64,000 nt of DNA from positions 40,721,501-40,785,500 of the forward strand of contig JBAIAC010000023.1 of assembly GCA_037349315.1 (NCBI GenBank). Direction: 5' to 3'. A program made the position numbers and the translations under genes. The notes beneath the pieces were generated by a model. The model saw only the letters and a program-made list of their open reading frames with translations, was not told the DNA's origin and ran no database searches. The stretch's first letter is position 1, and every line of letters starts with the position of its first letter. Below, one piece after another: positions 24,501 to 36,207 of the stretch. Origin of the DNA: Chelydra serpentina (Eukaryota > Chordata > Testudines > Chelydridae).

Positions 24501-27500
24501 CGGTTTTCGCTTTACGCACGAACCGCGGAAGGAACCCCCGCGTAAAATGAGACTTGCCTGTATCTGTTGTACCCCAGTCACTCAGAGGGGTTGTTCTGCA
24601 CGCAATTCTTCCTGGGCTCTGGGTGTGTTTTTAGCTAGATAAGTGAATCTTTGAGAGCCATTTTCCTATGTCCCTTCATTCTCATGCTTATGATTTTGAC
24701 TAATGTCCCAAATCCCAGGAAGTAGCAGGGTCCATTCATTTCCATATCATTAGAAGAGCTAGACCAGTCCCTTGCAGCGTTGTGTAAGTCCAGAGGACCT
24801 GCGGTACCATAGACGTCAGTGCTGGTCTCTTTCGAAATGCCTGCAGTAGCTGTCTCGTTTTAATGGTTGGGGAGAGAGTCTCTTACTGTTCCCCAAGAGA
24901 TCTTCCTTTTAGCTATTGTTCTTCAAAACCCCACTTCTAATGCTGGGAGAGTCTAGGGGAAATTCCGTTGTACCTCTGCACCCATAACTGCTCCTGTCAC
25001 CCCTGGGTGTGTTACACCAGCAAGTGAGGTGTGGTCCCCAGCCCATTAACTCTGCGCCTGGCACAGCCTGGGAATAAAAGTGGATTATTGACAATTACAC
25101 CCTTCACTTGGCCCGTCCTTGCTTTTGAACGTTGCCCCCTTCCCATTACCTTGTTGGAATGGAGGCTGGGCCATTTTGCAAGGGAGAGAGGAACTGGCCA
25201 CCGGCACAATAGCATTGGGCATAAACCGCTGCGAATATTGACACTGGTAGCGGGTGAACCTGGAGCTTGTTGGGGTCAGTGCTGCATTTGGGGAGAACTG
25301 GCTGCTGTAGTTGTGGGCCATTCGTGTGTTGCTTTAGCGGGGTTCCTTCGCTGACCCATGTGTTTTTCCCTGTCTGCCCCCATCCTTCTTTCCAACTCAT
25401 GCTGTGTGTTTGGTGGCTGCTCCCACCCACACCACGCAGTCAGCCACCCAGGGGAACGAAAGAGTGATGAGAGGAACATATTCCTTGAGGAGCAGCACAG
25501 CAGAGCCAGTTGGGCTGGAAGTAGTTGAGTTAAAGTGACTCTGGAGTATCCTGTCAGAGCTTTAAGCAGGGCGGCTTTTCTGAAAACAAAGCCCCTGTTG
25601 TTTGTAGGTGGCTGCCGCTGCAGTGGGAGCTGAGCGGGGTATAAAACTCTCCCTTCCCTTCAGAGTCAGCACTGATATATAATGGGACTACTAGCGTAAA
25701 TTGGAAGAATGGCTGATCTTATTAGTGCTGGCATCGGGTCTGTTTCACTGCAGACACGTGGAGAAAATAAAAGGTCTGAGGTTAGCTAGACGATGAGTAG
25801 CTACAGAAAGGAACAGAGGGAGGGTTCTGCGCTGTAGGGAAATGAATTAAGCAGTTACATAGAGCTCTACGGGACACATGCATAGGGAACTAGATCTCGG
25901 ATCCACTGGAGACTGCTGGAAAGTGAAATCCCCACAGAGTTCGGCGCTGTTTGGCCAGGAAATCCTAGCAGTAACTGATTCTAAGGGAAAGTGAAACGGC
26001 AAGTCACTGGGCTTAGTGTTTGTGGGGGGCGTCTCCCATCAAAGCACAGCTAATTCTACAGCTCATTTGACCCACTGGGATGCCCATTTCCATCTGCTCT
26101 CAATTTCTCGAGAGCACGCTGGGAAACGAAATTGCTGAATGCGGCAGCCACTCCTACGATTGTCTCTTTACACTGCACTGAATGTGACCTGCCCCCAGGG
26201 CCTCTAATTTCTAGCCCTGTTCCTACCATTATGCAGATGCTTTTGTGAAGGGTCTGCGGATGGGAACCCATAGAAATCCTCACTTGACTGACACATGCCT
26301 TAGTCTGGTCACATGTCCAGATGTATGCATTGCTCTGTACTTACTCCCATCGGGCCTAGGAACAGAACAGTGGAGAGCACTGGTCCAGGGCTGAAGATTG
26401 CTTCCTTTTCTCTTGAGTCTCTGCAGCAATGGCTCACTTCAGTTATCCCTTCATCCTCCAATTCCAGCCAGTAGATTATGCAAGTTTAAAGATCACTTTC
26501 TTAACGTTGGGTTTTGAAATGGCGGTAATGCCTCCAGGGTCTGCTCTGTAGCATCAGAGCGCACGTCAGGGGTGCGGGCAATTCTAAAAGGTTCCCTTCT
26601 TTTGGTGGGTTGTCTTTGTCATCAGAAAAGTGACTAAAATTGAGCTATTCCGTACTTCTCAGTGAGCCCAGCTCAAACACGTTCATTTCAAAAGTTTGCC
26701 TCGTCCCTGGTTGCCAGGGCTGCAAATGTCACCTGAGATCTGAAAAATCAAATTCTGGTCTAACTAGTTTACAAGAGCAAGAATCCTTCTTAGAAGATGT
26801 GGGATCTGTCCCCAGCTCTGCTACAAACTTCCTGCGTGACCTTGAGCGTGTCACTTAATTTCAAGTGCTTCCATTTCACCACCTGTAAAATGGTGGTAAT
26901 CCCAACGGTTAAGGATAAATTCATGTAATGTTTGTGTGCTGCTCGGATACCATGGTGAGGGGCATAAAAATGCCTATAAAAAAAATCCTTACACTGGCAC
27001 GGTCTGCCTCTGGCCCTGCTGTGGGCCATAAAGATTCTGCAAGCAGAATTCAACGGGCCACCTTGCCGATGCACGACACAAACTAGATGGCAGCTCGCTT
27101 TGCCCCGGCTGCAGAGGTGTGTCGGGGCGAACAAACCTAGAGAGGTGGTTTTATCAGTAAAGTCAGCAGATACCTTTCATGCCAATCGCACTATAATACG
27201 CGTGGCGTTTTATCACTTCAAATCCCTGGCATGAAGAGTTTCACTGTAGAGCTGTGAGCAGGACTCGGGACGTAGCAGCGCAGCACAGATGCTGTTGTCA
27301 AGGTGTCTTAGAACTTGCTGATTTGAAGGGGACGGCGGGTGCTGAGTTCGCCGGGGAAAGGAACGTGTTCCCAAGCCCATTGGAGGGATGGCAGGAGAAG
27401 GGGGCAGTCGGGAGAGAGGCTTGTGGGGTGGAAGTATCCGGGCTGGGAGGTGCGAAGGAAGGCTGATGGGTAGAGGGGGGTTGCGGGCAGCTTCCAGATG

Positions 27501-30500
27501 GAGGGGGAGCCGAGGAGCGCCCATGAAGCCGATATGCTGTGTAAGAAGGGCCCATTTTTGTCACCTTTTTGATAACTACAGTCTGAATTCAGATTAACAT
27601 TTGTGAGTTCTGCAGATCCTGGCGCCACACTCAGCCCAGGCAGTGCTCTCTGTGGTCCTGTCTCTGAAAGATCCCCAGGCTGCGTAGTCCTGAAGGAAGG
27701 GGCTCCCTGGGTGTACAGGAGGGAAGATTTCAGGGGCCGAGGAGATTCTTGGGAGGGGCCCATGCACGGCATGCGGCCCCCGCAGGGGCGGAGTAGGCTT
27801 TTTTCCTTTGTTGTAACTTACATGTCTCTTTCCATGCTGTTGCCTTCCCTGTGATGAGCCCCTAGCATGGAGGGGGGAGGGATAGCTCAGTGGTTTGAGC
27901 ATTGGCCTGCTAAACCCAGGGTTGTGAGTTCAATCCTTGAGGGGGCTGTTTAGGGATCTGGGGCAAAAATTGGGGATTGGTCCTGCTTTGAGCAGGGGGT
28001 TGGACTAGATGACCTCCTAAGGTCCCTTCCAACCCTGAGATTCTATGATTCTATGAGCAGCAGCTGCCATGCCTGTCCAAATGGAACTGTGAATCTGTGT
28101 GTAAACATCCACGAGAGGCCACAGGGAGACCCCGTTCCACAATCACTCGCGTTTGGTTTTGGACTGAAAGTAGCACCCACACCCCTCCCAGCCAGGTGTC
28201 GGCAGAAACGGTTCATGTGCTGCCCCGTCCAGACGGCGCTGGCTGCTGCGCTCTGCTGCGATACGTTCGGCAGCGCTGACCCTCGCATTTCCTTTGTTTG
28301 TGAGGCTTCGGCTCAAAGGTCGGACTCCAGTTGTGCTCATTTTAACATCAGGCAGTGGTGTCTTTCTCTCTACTACTGTCATCCCAGGGAACCACCTCAG
28401 TCACTCACCCATCCTAACAAAGGGAGTTCTGGGAGACAATGGTGAGATTGTGAGCTCCCGGGCAGGGGAGAAGAGAATGGATAGAAAACAAGTCAGCTCT
28501 AGACAACAGCCTCCTTAATTAAATCCTCTCACAACTAGAGCTAAGGGTGCGTCTACACTGCGATGAAAGACCCGTGGCTGGCCCAGGTCAGCTGATCGGG
28601 GCTCAGGCTGCGGGGCTATAAAATTGCAGTGGAGATACTTGGGCTGGTGCCTGGGCTTTGAGACCCTTTGAGGGGGAGGGTCCCAGTCCCCAGGTTCCAG
28701 CCTGAGCACAAACGCCTGCACTGCTGTTTTGAGTCCCACAGCCAAGCTAGCTGACCTGGTTCTGAGACCTGGTGCTGAGGGTTTGTTACCGCTGTGTAGA
28801 CATACCCAAAAGGGCACCCTCAGCAGTCTCCAAAGAGGCCACTGGCTGAATGGGCCATGGAGACTGCGTTCCCCTTTTTCCCCAGATGCATGGTCACTGC
28901 ATGTCAGGCCTGAGGTTCATTGATGGGGGGGATCTTGCTACTCCTGCTATATGAGGTCCAAGCAAGGACCTTAACCTCAAAGACTGTTAACCTTTTGCCG
29001 CTGTTGCGGTTGTTAGAGGAAGGATCTATCCATGTAACTTTCAGAGAGGGGGAATGTTGTTTTTTAGGAGCGATCAATGTCACAAACACCAAGAGGTAAG
29101 GTGTGTTGGGAAAAATTGCTTGTATTGGGCCAGTTCTCCAAGAGAAACCGACTAGAAATGGTGGTGGGGGTGGGGGAAATCTCATGGCAGGGTATGCAGC
29201 CATCAAACACAGCCAGAAAAATATCTGGGATGAGCCCTTGCTGGTAAGCCCTGGCCAGGGCTTTGGGCAGTGCTTCACCAGGCAAGAGCAGTTGAAAATG
29301 CAGCCTAAAGATTTTATTGCTGAAGAGCCGATGGGTGCCTTGCACGATATGACACTGTTAAGGCAGTTAATGCCCCCAGGAGCTTACAGCCCGGCTTTTA
29401 GGCACAGATCATATAAATGCATTGGGGGACTCCCAGGGTCCGGTGATAACACAGAACACTGCGTGTTATCTGAACTCTTGTGGGGGAGGAGGTATTGAAC
29501 TGTCACAAACCCACTGCAGAATAAGTGAACTCTTAGGTCACTGGTATATGTGTCTTTCGCTCTGAAAATTAGTACTAGAGGCAGAATCTTGGAATGGAAT
29601 CAGATTTTATAACTGAAATGGGTTGCCTCTAATCTCCCTATGCCCCCGGATTGAGCGAAATGGCATGTATTGTAGTAATAAACTTAATATTCGGGGGCAC
29701 TGAGATACAGAGCTCCTTGATGTGTCTGATCTCAGATAATAGTTATGCTCATGTTCACCTCAGCATCTTTTCCCTGGGAGACCCTTCAGTATGCTGTCTC
29801 TAAAACAGACAGTAATTTTTCAGTCTGCTAACTTTGTCCATAACAGATTCTCCGCCAGGGAATGGAACGATAAGCCTATCCCTGTAACTTATCTGAAAAC
29901 ATTTTCATTGCAAATAGCTGTCATTTTTTAGCGTGGGTGTCATTAACAGTGCAGGCTTATGATAGGAAATGAGGCTCTCTCTCTAATAACAATAGGAATC
30001 TGCCGCCTGGTCAAAGAATGGTCTAATAACTAAGCCGTACGGCATGAAAAGTGGTGTATTTCTGGGGGATTACAGCAAGCCCTGGTATGTGCTGGAGAAT
30101 GAGGCCACAGACTGGGTGAATTTAACCAGTCAAGGAACATGATGATCCTCCAGAAATACACAACTCTGGGTTATTTTATTAGGACTAGGAAATGGCAATT
30201 CTAGTTTTAAAAACAGGGCGAGGGTCCCACCTTTGTATTTGGTGCGATTAACATGCTATGATGTCACCGGAAGCCAATCAGAAAGCTTCATGTCTGTGCA
30301 GAACTTTAAAGCTGCCTCATGCTGTCAGATGTCTGGCTGTGTTTTAAGGATGCTTCTGTCCACTAGGCCCTGGCGAGAACACTGCCTTGCTCTCAGAATG
30401 GCCTTTCAAACGCCACTGAATGTCTTTGTGCTCCTTAAAAGTTAAGAACCCTTTGATCTGAAGTGCTGTTTGTTTTTTTTCCCCCCTCTGGCTTACCAGG

Positions 30501-33365
30501 GCCTGGGAGGAGTTTCATGGCCTGGTGAACAGCAGTGGTCGCTGATCGAACGCTCCCCCTCTCTCTGTCACACCCAGGGTAGGGCCTCATCTTTCTTCTT
30601 ACATGACTTTATGGCATACCTCTCAGCCGCGCGCGCCTTCATGGGGGAACAGCGCTCCACAGCACACCTGAATACCTCCTGGCCTGATGTCAGTCCCATC
30701 ACTATTGGCTGACTTGCTAAAGTCCAAACTAACCTTTGAATCAAAAGACACTAATAATCTCTCCCTGGGAAAAGCCGACGTTCGCAGCCGGGATGCTATC
30801 AGCCGTTTAGCTAATGCATCCCCTGTTTGCAAGGCAGCTGTGTCCCGGTGCCTAGTAGGCTGAGAGGTATGGCTTCAGCTTGTTTGTATTGTCTAGAGTT
30901 GGCTGTTAGGAAGTGGAGTTGTAATCAGAAACTAAGAGCATGCATGTAAGACACATTGATAACGGCATCTCCAGCTTGGCAGGCAACTCCTTGCTCTTGA
31001 CGGAGGGCCTAGGCTGTGTCAATAAAGGCTTGTCTGTGAAGGATGCGCAGTAGGTACTATATTTAAAAATAGTACACGCTGTGGCTAACAAGATGAGAGT
31101 CCCCACAGCCCCTCTGTTAATGGCAACCCTGTGCAGAGAAAATAGCTAGGTGCAGTTGTCCATCTTATGGCCAAGATCATTTTCACACCCTGGTCCACTT
31201 ATGGGACAGCGGGTGCCTTGCTGTTAAGGGGGCAGAGTGCTGCCTAGCGACTAGAGGCGGCTTCCGTTGTCATGATGCTGTACACAAGCTGGATTGCTGT
31301 CGAGCAATCCCTCCTCTTGCAGCGTATCCCAGTGTGGCGCGCAGTAACGTGCCCAAAGGCGATGCGTTGCAAGCTCCCAAATCCCACAAAGCCGTGTTTG
31401 TGACAGCTGCAGCTCAGACCGGCTTCCGGAGTCCGTTGGTAATCCCGATGCTGCCACCATCTCGCTCTGTGGCCTTGGCCAAACATCGTTTGGATAAACC
31501 CTATGGCCTTGGGCAAAAATGAAGAACGTTCTTTTTTACCTACCTCGCAGGATTGATTGGTGGGGAGGGTTAATGAGATGATGCTTGTGAAGTGCTACAT
31601 AAGCACTTAGTAACGTTTTATTATTAGAAGACATTCAAACGACCTTCCAGAATAAAAAGCTGCCAGCACAGGTTGTGAAATACCAGCCTTAGACGACAGT
31701 AAATGTGCCAAGTGCATTTGACTATGTGGGGAATGTTGATTTAACTTTCTTAATTGCACTGAGTTGCCTACCCTGGCCAGAGGAGAGTTAGTGGCAAGAA
31801 CAAATATAGCGTAGTCCCCGGAGAAACACACTAGGGACCACATAATACTGGGGGGATGATGAAAGAAAGTGGAACGGCAATACTCCACCTAAACCCCACG
31901 GAGCAAGAACTAACCCAGCGATAAGAGTCCCACCGAAACCTGCTTTGCCATCTGCGTGTTTGGCATGGGCTAGGGCGCAGCATGGGAAATTGCACAGTGG
32001 TAAATTAACTCTGGATTCGAGAAGAGTTTAGACCTGCGTTCCCAAATGGCCCCGCAGCCCGATTCTGCCATTAGTGCGCTCAGGAGTAGAATGGTTACCG
32101 GTTTTTCTGACGGTGACCTCCAAACATGTGCCTAAGTAATAGCAGGGAAACGTATTTAATGCCCCAAATAGCAGGAGGGCATTCAGCATGCAATCACCTT
32201 TACATTCCCTACTTTCAGGTTGCCCATAGACACACCAGCCTGCCCCACTGGGATATCCCAGCATGCACCATGTCACAGTCCTACGGTATATCTCCACACT
32301 CCCGCATTCCCCAGCAGGGCTTCCTGGGAACTCTGCTGGCCTGCTTTGATGCATGCTAGGGTGTCTCAGTGCACTGCTTCGGTGCCGCTTGTTTCAGGGG
32401 CCCCCAAGGTCTGTTCTGAATGCCCCTTTGCCCTGCTACTGTTGTGGGAACTCTGCCCATTGCCCTGCGGTTACAGAACCTGCCTTCTCAACAGGCGGCC
32501 CTCCCTCCCATCCAGCTTCACTCCTGTCTGAAAAGACCCTCTAGAAACCTGAAATTACGATGTGTCCATTGCTGTCAGCCGCCCCTAGTCGCCTGTGTTG
32601 CTGCTGCTAGGCTGTCAGAAAGCACCAGCGCAGAGGCTACCAAAGCAGTTCGGGTTATCCGTCACCAGGTCATGTGCCTTGAGCATAGACCGACATGCGG
32701 CTGATCCTGCAGTGGCAGCAACGGGAGTGATACTAGTCACAAATAAGGGCTGGGGGATCGGCCCCTCTGTGTTTGAACTCTGAGAACTTCCCTTCCAGAG
32801 TATGGGATTTTTAAGGTAGGGCACATTTGGTGCCTGTCTTTCTTGCCAGTCCCTTTACAAAGAGACCCCTGAGTTAGGGGCTAAAGGCAGGAGAGCTAAG
32901 AGCACAGATGCTAAACAAAATGACTTGTCCCTCATTTGAGAGCAGAATAGATGTATGGGAAAGAGACCCTGCAATGAGCCAACTTAGTCCCGTCCTGAAA
33001 TCTACCAGGCAGGTTTCTAACACACCCGTTCCTAGCAATAATATCCTGTCTGTTTCCGAATGGATAAGGATGAAACCAGGATCTTCTCGTTTTCCATCTA
33101 AGTACACTAGCGATCGGTAGCAGCTTGGAATAAAGCAGAGATTCTGTTTGGGTAGAGTGTGGATGTTTAGCAGTTAACGGGGGTGGGGGGTGGGAGGTGA
33201 ACTTGAATCAGGTGGGTTGTTGCTTGTTGCCCTCCGTGTGGTGGGACCAATCAGGCTCTGTCTGTATCTGGGGCTATGTACTTAGCTATCTATTAAACCT
33301 CTCATTCTCTCCCCCTCTCTTCCAGGGATAATTCAAGCTTTCGAAACACCAAAATCACATTGTGA
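12531..33365 (+). CDS. EIF4E2: Eukaryotic translation initiation factor 4E type 2 (4EHP)
   Basis: A cap-binding eIF4E homologue that binds m7GTP but does not recruit eIF4G productively. In other vertebrates it works with GIGYF proteins and 4E-T to repress translation. Seven exons: 12531-12550, 14351-14465, 15223-15357, 18478-18582, 20877-21029, 21228-21364, 33326-33365; 705 nt, 234 residues. All introns are GT-AG and phases close. The protein starts MNNKFDALKDDDSGD and is nearly identical to human 4EHP as I remember it. The two aromatic cap-stacking residues fall at Tyr78 and Trp124, the human positions. The terminal exon gives DNSSFRNTKITL, one of the known alternative C termini. I did not find the other terminal exon known from mammals. 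The ATG is the first in-frame codon of the family and lies in the CpG-rich island. Confidence 0.97.
12910..13050. repeat. Short C-rich minisatellite in EIF4E2 intron 1
   Basis: Four copies of a core GCGCAGGGGCGAGCCCC, starting near 12,916, 12,950, 12,989 and 13,028 and spaced 34, 39 and 39 bp, joined by CCCTCCTCTCCCC tracts. It produces long spurious open frames on both strands. Confidence 0.85.
13643..13920. mobile_element. hAT-like MITE in EIF4E2 intron 1
   Basis: About 278 bp with imperfect terminal inverted repeats (AGGCCTGGTCTA left; the complement of the right end reads AGGTACGTCTAC) and internal self-complementary blocks such as GAAGAATTCTTC. It resembles a common turtle and crocodilian short hAT-like element I remember. 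No clean target duplication. Confidence 0.55.
14351..14465 (+). CDS. EIF4E2: EIF4E2 exon 2
   Basis: 115 bp encoding the acidic/lysine-rich disordered N-terminal tail (LKDDDSGDHDQNEENSTQK... to STKRK). Acceptor CCTTTTCCAG, donor GTGAGT. Confidence 0.95.
15223..15357 (+). CDS. EIF4E2: EIF4E2 exon 3 (first cap-binding aromatic)
   Basis: 135 bp, residues 46-90, from AVVPGPAEHPLQYNYTFWY to IGTFAS. Contains Tyr78 in SSQSYEQN. Confidence 0.96.
15358..18477. other. EIF4E2 intron 3
   Basis: Apart from the fold-back insertion near 15.8-16.0 kb, I see only unique-looking A/T-richer intron sequence and no exon. Confidence 0.5.
15783..16004. mobile_element. Fold-back repeat with 14-bp target duplication
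   Basis: A 222-bp insertion in EIF4E2 intron 3 flanked by GCTGTAACTGATGT on both sides (15,769-15,782 and 16,005-16,018). It consists of one forward copy of a dispersed repeat (about 15,792-15,907, beginning AGAGGGGTAGCCGTG) and a nearly identical inverted copy of its 3' 85 bp (about 15,923-16,004), with a spacer of about 15-17 bp. The arms could form a long hairpin. I recall the repeat as frequent in turtles but cannot name its family. Confidence 0.85.
18478..18582 (+). CDS. EIF4E2: EIF4E2 exon 4 (second cap-binding aromatic)
   Basis: 105 bp, residues 91-125, VEQFWRFYSHMVRPGDL to KPMWE. Contains Trp124. Confidence 0.96.
18583..20876. other. EIF4E2 intron 4
   Basis: No exon seen. Near 20,365-20,545 is a reversed MIR-like SINE (CCCCATGTTAAAGCTGGGAAAG, the complement of the usual 3' half order). 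Confidence 0.4.
20877..21029 (+). CDS. EIF4E2: EIF4E2 exon 5
   Basis: 153 bp, residues 126-176, DDANKNGGKWIIRLRKG to GAVVSVRFQ: the beta-sheet core. Confidence 0.96.
21228..21364 (+). CDS. EIF4E2: EIF4E2 exon 6
   Basis: 137 bp, EDIISIWNKTASDQATTAR to HTDSI plus AA. A CA-dinucleotide run and a C-rich tract lie just before the acceptor TTCTCTAG. Confidence 0.96.
24355..24560. mobile_element. Tigger/pogo-like MITE
   Basis: 206 bp with terminal inverted repeats CAGGAGAGTCGCATCTTAGG (left) and CAGGCAAGTCTCATTTTACG (complement of right), flanked by TA on both sides (24,353-24,354 and 24,561-24,562). The CAGG termini and TA duplication fit the Tc1/mariner superfamily, pogo/Tigger branch. Far too short to encode a transposase. 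Confidence 0.7.
26795..26965 (+). mobile_element. MIR-like SINE fragment
   Basis: Contains CTTCCTGCGTGACCTTGAGC and CACCTGTAAAATGGTGGTAAT, the conserved centre of MIR/CORE-type SINEs. The tRNA-like head is missing. Confidence 0.6.
27880..28058 (+). mobile_element. tRNA-derived SINE with CR1-like tail
   Basis: Pol III A box TAGCTCAGTGGT (27,883-27,894) and B box GAGTTCAATCC (27,926-27,936), then a non-tRNA body and a 3' tail (GATGACCTCCTAAGGTCCC...) ending in two GATTCTATGA repeats, the CR1 3' end. This matches the tRNA-type SINE of cryptodire turtles that borrows the CR1 tail. It is the best taxonomic marker in the window. Confidence 0.85.
28545..28807. mobile_element. hAT-like MITE
   Basis: 263 bp bounded by GGGTGCGTCTACACTGC and the complement GGGTATGTCTACACAGC. 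Internal halves are loosely self-complementary (GGCCCAGGTCAGCTGA and TAGCTGACCTGG). Matches the reptilian elements that begin GGGxxTGTCTACACTG. No clear 8-bp duplication survives. Confidence 0.65.
30613..30873. mobile_element. Unassigned element with 16-bp terminal inverted repeats
   Basis: GGCATACCTCTCAGCC at 30,613-30,628 is mirrored by GGCTGAGAGGTATGGC at 30,858-30,873 with one mismatch in 16. The 229 bp between them have no open frame of note. Likely a short non-autonomous DNA transposon, but no target duplication or family was recognised. Confidence 0.5.
33326..33365 (+). CDS. EIF4E2: EIF4E2 terminal exon 7
   Basis: 40 bp of coding sequence after acceptor TCTCTTCCAG. Completes Lys and adds DNSSFRNTKITL and TGA, 12 kb downstream of exon 6. 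Confidence 0.93.
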
Positions 33366-33769
33366 GAACAAGGCTGGCGGTAAATTCCTCTCTCGGTGTG
33401 AACCCGCTGAGAGGTCTCCATCCGTGCCCTGCCATTTCTGGAGGGCCACTCAGGCTGGATTGACCACGCCACCCTTTTGCACTCAACCCCGGAGGAAGGA
33501 TTTCATTCAAAGCCCTTCTGCGTCGGTGACTAATAAGAGGCTGACCTAGTCACACAAAACTCTTTTCAAGGGCAGGGAGGGAGGCCGACTTTTCAGTTAG
33601 CAGGGTGCCCTCCCAGTGCCTCCGTCAGCACTTTCTTTCCTCTTTCCACAGCCTGTGCAGAGGATATTGTGATCCCATGCTCTTGTGCTGAGGGGTACCA
33701 GTATTAATGAATCTCTGCAGCCAGGAGAGATGACCCATTGGTTTGCAAATGCCCCCTTTCAGCTCTGCC

Positions 33770-33775
33770 AATAAA
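33770..33775 (+). terminator. EIF4E2: Candidate EIF4E2 polyadenylation signal
   Basis: AATAAA 405 bp after the stop codon. A second AATAAA at 35,711-35,716 could serve a longer 3' UTR. Confidence 0.5.
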
Positions 33776-36207
33776 TTATTGGGTCTCTGTTTCTTGCAAT
33801 CTCTCTGGTTTGGTTTGTTTAAGAATAGCTGGAGTGGCCATTGTCTAGCCTGGCATCTCCTCCTCTGCCCTTTCACCCCAGAGAGGCCGGCCAGCCTGCC
33901 TCCTTCCCCATCAACCACACAGGAACTATCCCAAGGGCTTTGCAATCTGCTGCTCTAGAGGAGGAGTTGAGGGCAGTCCTGCCATAACCCCACAGTCTTC
34001 ATTGCAGTTACAGCAGGGATGACGTCAGCCCGAGGCGTTTACCTATACAAGCACGGACTCTGTACCATAGATCTGTGAATTTTAAAAATGCCTGGGATGG
34101 GCCTAGGTTCCCGCCACCTAGTCTGGCTCTTACGGATGCTCCTGCCTGTGCCACCATCATACGTGGCAATTAGCTGTCCCTTAAATGAGGGGCAGGAGGA
34201 GCTTCCCAGGCCTTAAGTGCCTTGACTCCGGTTGTCTGGTGACCCTGCAAGACGTCATAGGTGGAAAGATCAAATGTGGTGATGGTTACCATGGGGATGG
34301 GATTAGGGAAGAGCCCCATCTCCTCGCAGCCAGTGAGGGTGGGCTGCAGGAGCAGCAGCTGAGTTCCTGCTCTGTCGCTGGGGGCAACGCAGCCTGGAGC
34401 TGCCTTCCAGTGTCTGAGAGCAGGGCCCCAGGATGTGTGGAGAAGGTTCTTGGGGGACATGGGGCTGGGAATGACACAGCTGCCACCCTAGCTTTAGGCC
34501 AGTGTTGATCTTGCTCACCTGGGAACGCACCCTCAGACTCCACAGCAAGTGGATTATTTCCTCTGCTTAGTGCTGTATCCAAACCCGGTTCTGCTCGGGA
34601 ACGGCTGCAGCCTTTTCCCCTCCTCTTCCTCCTTGGGCCCACAGACTTTAACTTTGGCCAAAACTTTGCTTTTCCCTGGTCAGCCTGAATTTAAGCCTCA
34701 GTCACATTGGTGGAAAGGACTTTGGTAGCCAGTCTCTTCTGTGCAGTGACCCAGACACCTGGAATTCAGGAGTCAAGGCAGACAGCTGCTGGTTTTTACT
34801 TGCTGATTGCAGAGATCTTCAGCCTCTTAACCTTCAGTTAGCCTCAGAACAGTGAAGTCTAGAGGTGGGGGGGTCTTAGAAAAACTTGCTCTTCCTTCTG
34901 GAGTCACTTACCATCATCCCATGCTCTGGGAGAGTCACGCCTGGAATTTCTGAAAGCGCTCGCGGTGGGCAGGGTGGGGGAATAAAAAATAGCTGCTGTT
35001 AATCTTCCCCGGGCAGCGCCCGCCTGCACAGGGTGGCTGGATGGGCATGGAAGAGTAGACATGAAAATCCCCAGCCAATGGCTTTCTGTCGGCGGGATGG
35101 TGGGAGGGATAGCCCATCTCTCTCTAGCTCTGCTTTTCAGGACACCTAGTCCCATTTCACCTCTTGCTGCTTGTTTACCCACCATCAGTTGCTAGGGCAT
35201 CTCTTAAACAATGGATCCAGTCCGGATGCAGCTTGTTTTGCCCGATACTGCCACGTAGCATGCCATCACTGCAGCACTTAAAATGTTCCTTTTCAAATAA
35301 CACTCTGTCCTGGTGCCTTCACGATTTGTCAAGGGGGATTTATTCTCCGGCGTAATGAGATACTCACCGCAGGCTCCTTTGAGCCACATTTCTGCAGCTG
35401 CCAGCACTGAAGGGTTTAGTCTCGTTTCCAGTCCCAGCTGTGTGCAGAGCCCAGCATTGCTATTTTAGGTGGTTTCCGACTTTTCCCCTTGGACGCACAC
35501 CGTGGAAGGCTGTACCCAGGAGCGGGCTTGCCAGGGCAGCGGTCGCGCGCTTTAAATGCTGTTTTAAAGTGAGCCGCCCTATGGAACTGCCATTCTGTCG
35601 GACGGCTGCTTCTCTTCTTCCACGGCCCCTGCTTGTCTGTGTCATGGTGGCTGGTACAAAGGGACATGGCGAGAAGCGGGTTTCGACAGGGCTGTTTGTT
35701 TTGCTGCACTAATAAAATCCTGCCAAGAACGAGAGCGTGGCCTGTTTTAATGGCGGGCGGGGAAAGGGCTCGGCTCATTCCTTAAGAGTAGAAAAGGACG
35801 CGCTGCGTCCCGCTTTCACATCCACTCCCAGCAAAAGACAGGAGCAGCCTCCTCCGCCTCGGAGGGTCTGTTTAGCGCCACGGGGACCCTGTGGCTGTGC
35901 AGGGAGCTGCCTGGCCCCTTGCACGTCTGCTGTTTTACCAGCCACCAGTGAGCACGGAGGAGAAGCACCTTAGGCCTCTTGCCAGTGAGCCTGCGCTGCC
36001 CCCCAAATGCTTCATCCAGACATTCATCAATCCCACTGGGCGCTGCAGTCAGCCCTGCTGGGCCAGGACAGGCCCAGGCAGGACTTTCTCCCTCCAGACT
36101 CAGGTCCAGCCCTCTGTGCAGACCAGAAGAGATCTGAGCACCCATCCCTCCCATTGCCGTTAGCTGGAGGGGGAAGTGCTGTGCCCTCCCGAAAATCCGG
36201 GCCCTGG

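Larger units (their letters stand above)
21365..33325. other. EIF4E2 intron 6, 12 kb
   Basis: The longest intron. It holds a TG microsatellite (about 24,103-24,121), a Tigger-like MITE, MIR-like SINEs (about 26,795-26,965 and 31,480-31,632), a tRNA-type SINE, a hAT-like MITE and an unassigned inverted-repeat element, listed separately. I looked for the alternative mammalian terminal exon and did not recognise it. Confidence 0.5.

Noticed and set aside
27880..27960. Possible tRNA gene
   Set aside because: A and B boxes are present, but the downstream body and CR1-like tail show a SINE, and a tRNA cloverleaf cannot be closed.
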